Shown here in pieces: positions 33,716 through 36,046 of a DNA stretch of 36,046 bases; position 1 is the stretch's first letter, and every line of letters begins with the position of its first letter. The stretch spans positions 1 to 36,046 of the forward strand of contig CAZISM010000051.1 of NCBI GenBank assembly GCA_964541895.1, written 5' to 3'. Origin of the DNA: CAZISM01 sp964541895. GTDB lineage: Bacteria; Zhuqueibacterota; Zhuqueibacteria; Residuimicrobiales; Residuimicrobiaceae. The notes below the pieces were generated by a model, which saw only the letters and a list, made by a program, of their open reading frames with translations, had not been told where the DNA came from and searched no databases. A program made the translations under genes and the position numbers.

Positions 33716-34099
33716 TCAGGTGCTCTGCTCTTGCGTTCCCCGGTTTTCATCGAGGATATCAAGCAGATCCACAAGAGCCTGCTGCATCTCGCGCAACAGC
33801 TCCTCTTGCTTGATCTCTTTAAAGAACAGGCTCAACTGAGGTTCATCTGCATTCCGCAACTGCTTTAACCGCTGCCTGGCGCCTTCGATGGTGTATTTGT
33901 CATCATACAGGAGGCGCTTGATCATGAAAACCGTCCTGATATCGCTCTTGCGATATATCCGGTTTCCGGCGCTGTTTTTGGCAGGACGGAGCTCGGGAAA
34001 CTCTGTTTCCCAAAATCTCAGGACATACGGCTTTATGCCGGTAATCTGGCTGACTTCGGCGATGGAGTAGTAAAGTCGCTTTATGGCTTTTTCTTCCAT
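33716..34099 (-). CDS. MerR-family transcriptional regulator
   Basis: The 127-residue protein has an N-terminal MerR-type winged helix (about 8-75): YYSIAEVSQITGIKPYVLRFWETEFPEL, then NRIYRKSDIRTVFMIKRLLYDDKYTIEGARQRL. The rest is a helical, Glu- and Leu-rich tail (LLREMQQALVDLLDIL) that should form the dimer coiled coil. No effector domain or Cys metal site is present, which suits the short MerR-like proteins found next to tRNA-Pro in several bacteria. I choose the ATG at 34099. The frame extends 21 codons further to a TTG at 34162 without an RBS, so that start is less likely. The gene lies 74 bases after the deacetylase stop. Confidence 0.85.
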   Translation of the reverse strand: MEEKAIKRLYYSIAEVSQITGIKPYVLRFWETEFPELRPAKNSAGNRIYRKSDIRTVFMIKRLLYDDKYTIEGARQRLKQLRNADEPQLSLFFKEIKQEELLREMQQALVDLLDILDENRGTQEQST

Positions 34100-34172
34100 C
34101 CCTTTTTTTACCTGAGATTGAATCTCCCCTTCGTTCCCAAAAATTAATGATAATTGCGACAATAATCAAGCA

Positions 34173-34934
34173 CTATTTTTTAGTGAGTTGCAGGCCATGC
34201 TTCACTAGAACGGTGCCATCTGAGCATACATCGATTCCTCTTTGCATAAATTTATAAAAATTTTCATGTTTCGCAAGTATTTTATGCGCAAAAGTGCGCC
34301 GGGTGTCAAAAATATATACACCCAGACGCGGAACAACAAATTCAGACGGCAGATTATTTCCGATACGCGACATGACCAATCCGCCGCTATATCCAGCTTT
34401 TACTGCAGCTTGCACAACACAAGCGTCGGTATTTCCAAAAGGATAAGAGATATATTTAACCCGGTTGTTGAGGCGGCGTTCTATCAGTGATTTGGATAGC
34501 AGTAACTCGCGAAAGCACGGCCACTTGCCGATTTTGCTTAGATCGTTATGAAACATGGCATGGGACTCGACCTGCCAACCTGTTTTAAGCAATTCTTCAA
34601 TCTGTTTCCAGGTCAAATGCGGGAAGCGGATTCTGCCAAAGTTGACATCCCAGTCGTCATATTGTCCCACATATCCTGCGACCACAAAGACTGTAGCGGT
34701 GATGCCATAATGCCGCAGAATCGGCAAAGCATGGTCGTACACTGACGCAAACCCGTCATCAAAGGTCAACGTGAGTGTACGCGGTTGCGGCTGTGCCAGG
34801 TATTCGTCGAGCCCGCAGAAACGGCAGCCAAGCTGCAAGGCGGTTTCTATCTGGCGCTCGAACCGGGCCGGCGGAATGCGGGTGGCTGCGAGATCAAAAT
34901 GGGGATCGATGTGATGGTATGCTAATATGGGCAC
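34173..34934 (-). CDS. Polysaccharide deacetylase (NodB homology, CE4)
   Basis: The 253-residue protein carries the NodB fold, which removes N- or O-acetyl groups from polysaccharides with a divalent metal. TFDDGFAS (57-64) holds the catalytic base Asp59 and the metal ligand Asp60. SHAMFH gives the two His ligands 125 and 129. YPFGNTD is motif 3, and LVMSRIGNN and VPRLGVYI are late motifs. No signal peptide is seen, and the start is a GTG at 34934, 14 bases after the stop of the peptidase gene, with a weak RBS. Absence of a signal suggests a cytoplasmic or non-classical location, or a missed upstream start; the frame does not allow much extension. Chitooligosaccharide or peptidoglycan-type substrates are both possible. 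Confidence 0.9.
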   Translation of the reverse strand: MPILAYHHIDPHFDLAATRIPPARFERQIETALQLGCRFCGLDEYLAQPQPRTLTLTFDDGFASVYDHALPILRHYGITATVFVVAGYVGQYDDWDVNFGRIRFPHLTWKQIEELLKTGWQVESHAMFHNDLSKIGKWPCFRELLLSKSLIERRLNNRVKYISYPFGNTDACVVQAAVKAGYSGGLVMSRIGNNLPSEFVVPRLGVYIFDTRRTFAHKILAKHENFYKFMQRGIDVCSDGTVLVKHGLQLTKK

Positions 34935-34948
34935 GTGGCGCTCTGCGG

Positions 34949-36046
34949 CTAGGCCGTCCTGCCTTTGCGCATCGGCTTTTTGTCCGGCGCGATGAGCACT
35001 GTGCTGAACCGGGCCGGATCGAGGTATTTTTCGATCAGCAGGCCAAGATCACGACGCTGCAATTTTTCTATTTTACTCACCACGTGCGCCGCCGTCAGGT
35101 GAGAAGTGCAATATATCTCGTTTTCACCGATGCGACGCATGCGCGCACTGCTCCCCTCGAGGCCAAGGATCAAACCACCTTTGGTTTGGGTTTTGATCAT
35201 ATCCAGCTCTTCCTGGCGGACGCCCTGCCTGTAGAGGCGTTGCAGCTCTTTTTGCAGCAGTTCGATAGACTGCTGCACGCGGCCGGGTTCGCAGCCGATA
35301 TACAATCCGAATATGCCTGTGGTGCTCAGCAGGTCGGTGAAACTGTACAGCGAATAGGCGAATCCATAGCGCTCGCGGATATTCTGGAACAGACGCGAAC
35401 TCATACCGCCACCGAGTATGGCATCCAGGAGCAACAAACCGTATTTATCCTCAGATGAATAACTGCAGATGCGCGTGCCCATGGCGATATGCGCCTGTTG
35501 CAGCGTCGGAAACGAGTGGCGCTGAAAGAGCGCATAGCCTTCCGGAATAGCCGGGATTGCAGCGGCCGGCCCGGATGGCCGTGCGCCGTCGAAATGCTTT
35601 TCAACCAGACGGACAAATTTTTTATGTTCGACATGGCCGGCGGCTGATATGACCATTCTGGAAGGCGTATAGTGCCGTCCGGCATAGTGCACAAAATCCT
35701 TGCGTTGAAAAGAGCGGACATGCTCGACGGAACCATAAATAAAATGTCCCAGCGGATGATCCGGGTAGAGCTGCAGATAGAGATAATCTATGGCCATCTC
35801 TTCCGGATCTTCCAGGGCGTGATTAATCTCGGTCAGGATGACGTTCCGCTCCAGCTCGATATCTCCGGCAGCCAAACGGGGATTCTGCAACAGATCGGCC
35901 AGGGTAGCAACCGCCACTCCGGCATCCTCGTCGACGACATGCGCCGTGTATACGGACAGCTCCTTGCCGGTGCTGGCGTTCAGGGAGCCGCCCAGCGATT
36001 CAATGGACTGGGCGATCTGTTTGGCGGTTCTGGATTTGGTACCTTT
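34949..36046 (-). CDS. M16 (insulinase/pitrilysin) family zinc peptidase, partial at N-terminus
   Basis: The gene is open to the right edge of the window, giving 365 residues of the C-terminal part. It begins with KGTKSRTAKQIAQSIESLGG, which in M16 proteins directly follows the HxxEH zinc motif; so the two His and catalytic Glu lie just outside the window. The third-ligand region ELERNVILTEINHALEDPEEMA is present. The second M16 domain follows, with SFPTLQQAHIAMGTR, LLLLDAILGGGMSSRLFQNIRE and FAYSLYSFTDLLSTTGIFGLYIGCE. The end is QRRDLGLLIEKYLDPARFSTVLIAPD. Full length is probably about 415-420 residues. It degrades peptides, likely in the cytoplasm or periplasm. It is first in the set with the deacetylase, with 14 bases between them. 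Confidence 0.93.
   Translation of the reverse strand, partial: KGTKSRTAKQIAQSIESLGGSLNASTGKELSVYTAHVVDEDAGVAVATLADLLQNPRLAAGDIELERNVILTEINHALEDPEEMAIDYLYLQLYPDHPLGHFIYGSVEHVRSFQRKDFVHYAGRHYTPSRMVISAAGHVEHKKFVRLVEKHFDGARPSGPAAAIPAIPEGYALFQRHSFPTLQQAHIAMGTRICSYSSEDKYGLLLLDAILGGGMSSRLFQNIRERYGFAYSLYSFTDLLSTTGIFGLYIGCEPGRVQQSIELLQKELQRLYRQGVRQEELDMIKTQTKGGLILGLEGSSARMRRIGENEIYCTSHLTAAHVVSKIEKLQRRDLGLLIEKYLDPARFSTVLIAPDKKPMRKGRTA

Noticed and set aside
1..36046. CRISPR array, transposon, prophage or defence system
   Set aside because: No regular spaced repeats, no transposase, integrase, phage structural, nuclease or toxin-antitoxin proteins were recognised on either strand.

Overview
The window reads as chromosomal DNA of a Gram-negative, polysaccharide-degrading bacterium of the FCB type (Bacteroidetes relatives; KSB1- or Calditrichota-like is my best guess). 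The reasons are a TonB-dependent receptor with an N-terminal carboxypeptidase-regulatory-like domain, a 'NYPNPFNPST' type-A sorting domain of the T9SS kind, many exported glycoside hydrolases, and moderate to high GC with well-formed GGAGG-type ribosome binding sites. The phylum is inferred. The assembly is probably a metagenome-assembled genome: a 100-N scaffold gap at 18545-18644 is flanked by an exact 55-bp duplication, and collapsing it restores one intact receptor gene.

Left part (1-8660): the end of an unidentified gene, then leftward genes for a GH3 beta-glucosidase-type enzyme, an FAD-dependent geranylgeranyl-reductase-family oxidoreductase, and an apparent three-gene operon (7844 to 4418) of secreted proteins. 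These three are a Cthe_2159-like beta-helix carbohydrate-binding protein, a tiny protein that is little more than a signal peptide plus a sorting domain, and a small unknown. All three share a short motif just after the signal peptide. An AT-rich stretch with apparent gene decay follows.

Middle (8653-23576): a left-handed beta-helix acyltransferase; a Tat-exported fucose-isomerase-like protein; a MINPP/phytase-like histidine phosphatase; a DUF4256 protein; a type II beta-carbonic anhydrase; a GH105 hydrolase divergent from an AraC-GyrI regulator; a TonB-dependent receptor downstream of a membrane protein/winged-helix pair, which has a strong sigma70-type promoter overlapped by a palindromic operator candidate; and two tandem paralogous exported TIM-barrel hydrolases.

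Right part (23577-36046): a membrane-anchored thioredoxin; a rightward set of a BNR sialidase-like protein, a DUF4838 protein and a long-chain acyl-CoA ligase; then a leftward set of an M16 peptidase (cut by the window edge), a polysaccharide deacetylase, a MerR-type regulator, tRNA-Pro(GGG) with a clear terminator, a GT4 glycosyltransferase and a translationally coupled Tat-exported putative hydrolase.

Together the genes suggest outer-membrane capture and extracellular or periplasmic breakdown of complex acidic polysaccharides (pectin- or rhamnogalacturonan-like, possibly uronate- or sialate-bearing). I see no CRISPR array, transposase, phage or integrase gene. The most unusual items are the motif-sharing secreted operon, the promoter/operator at 20498-20544, a 125-nt multi-hairpin element at 16615-16739, and a 25-bp-arm inverted repeat at 2641-2708.
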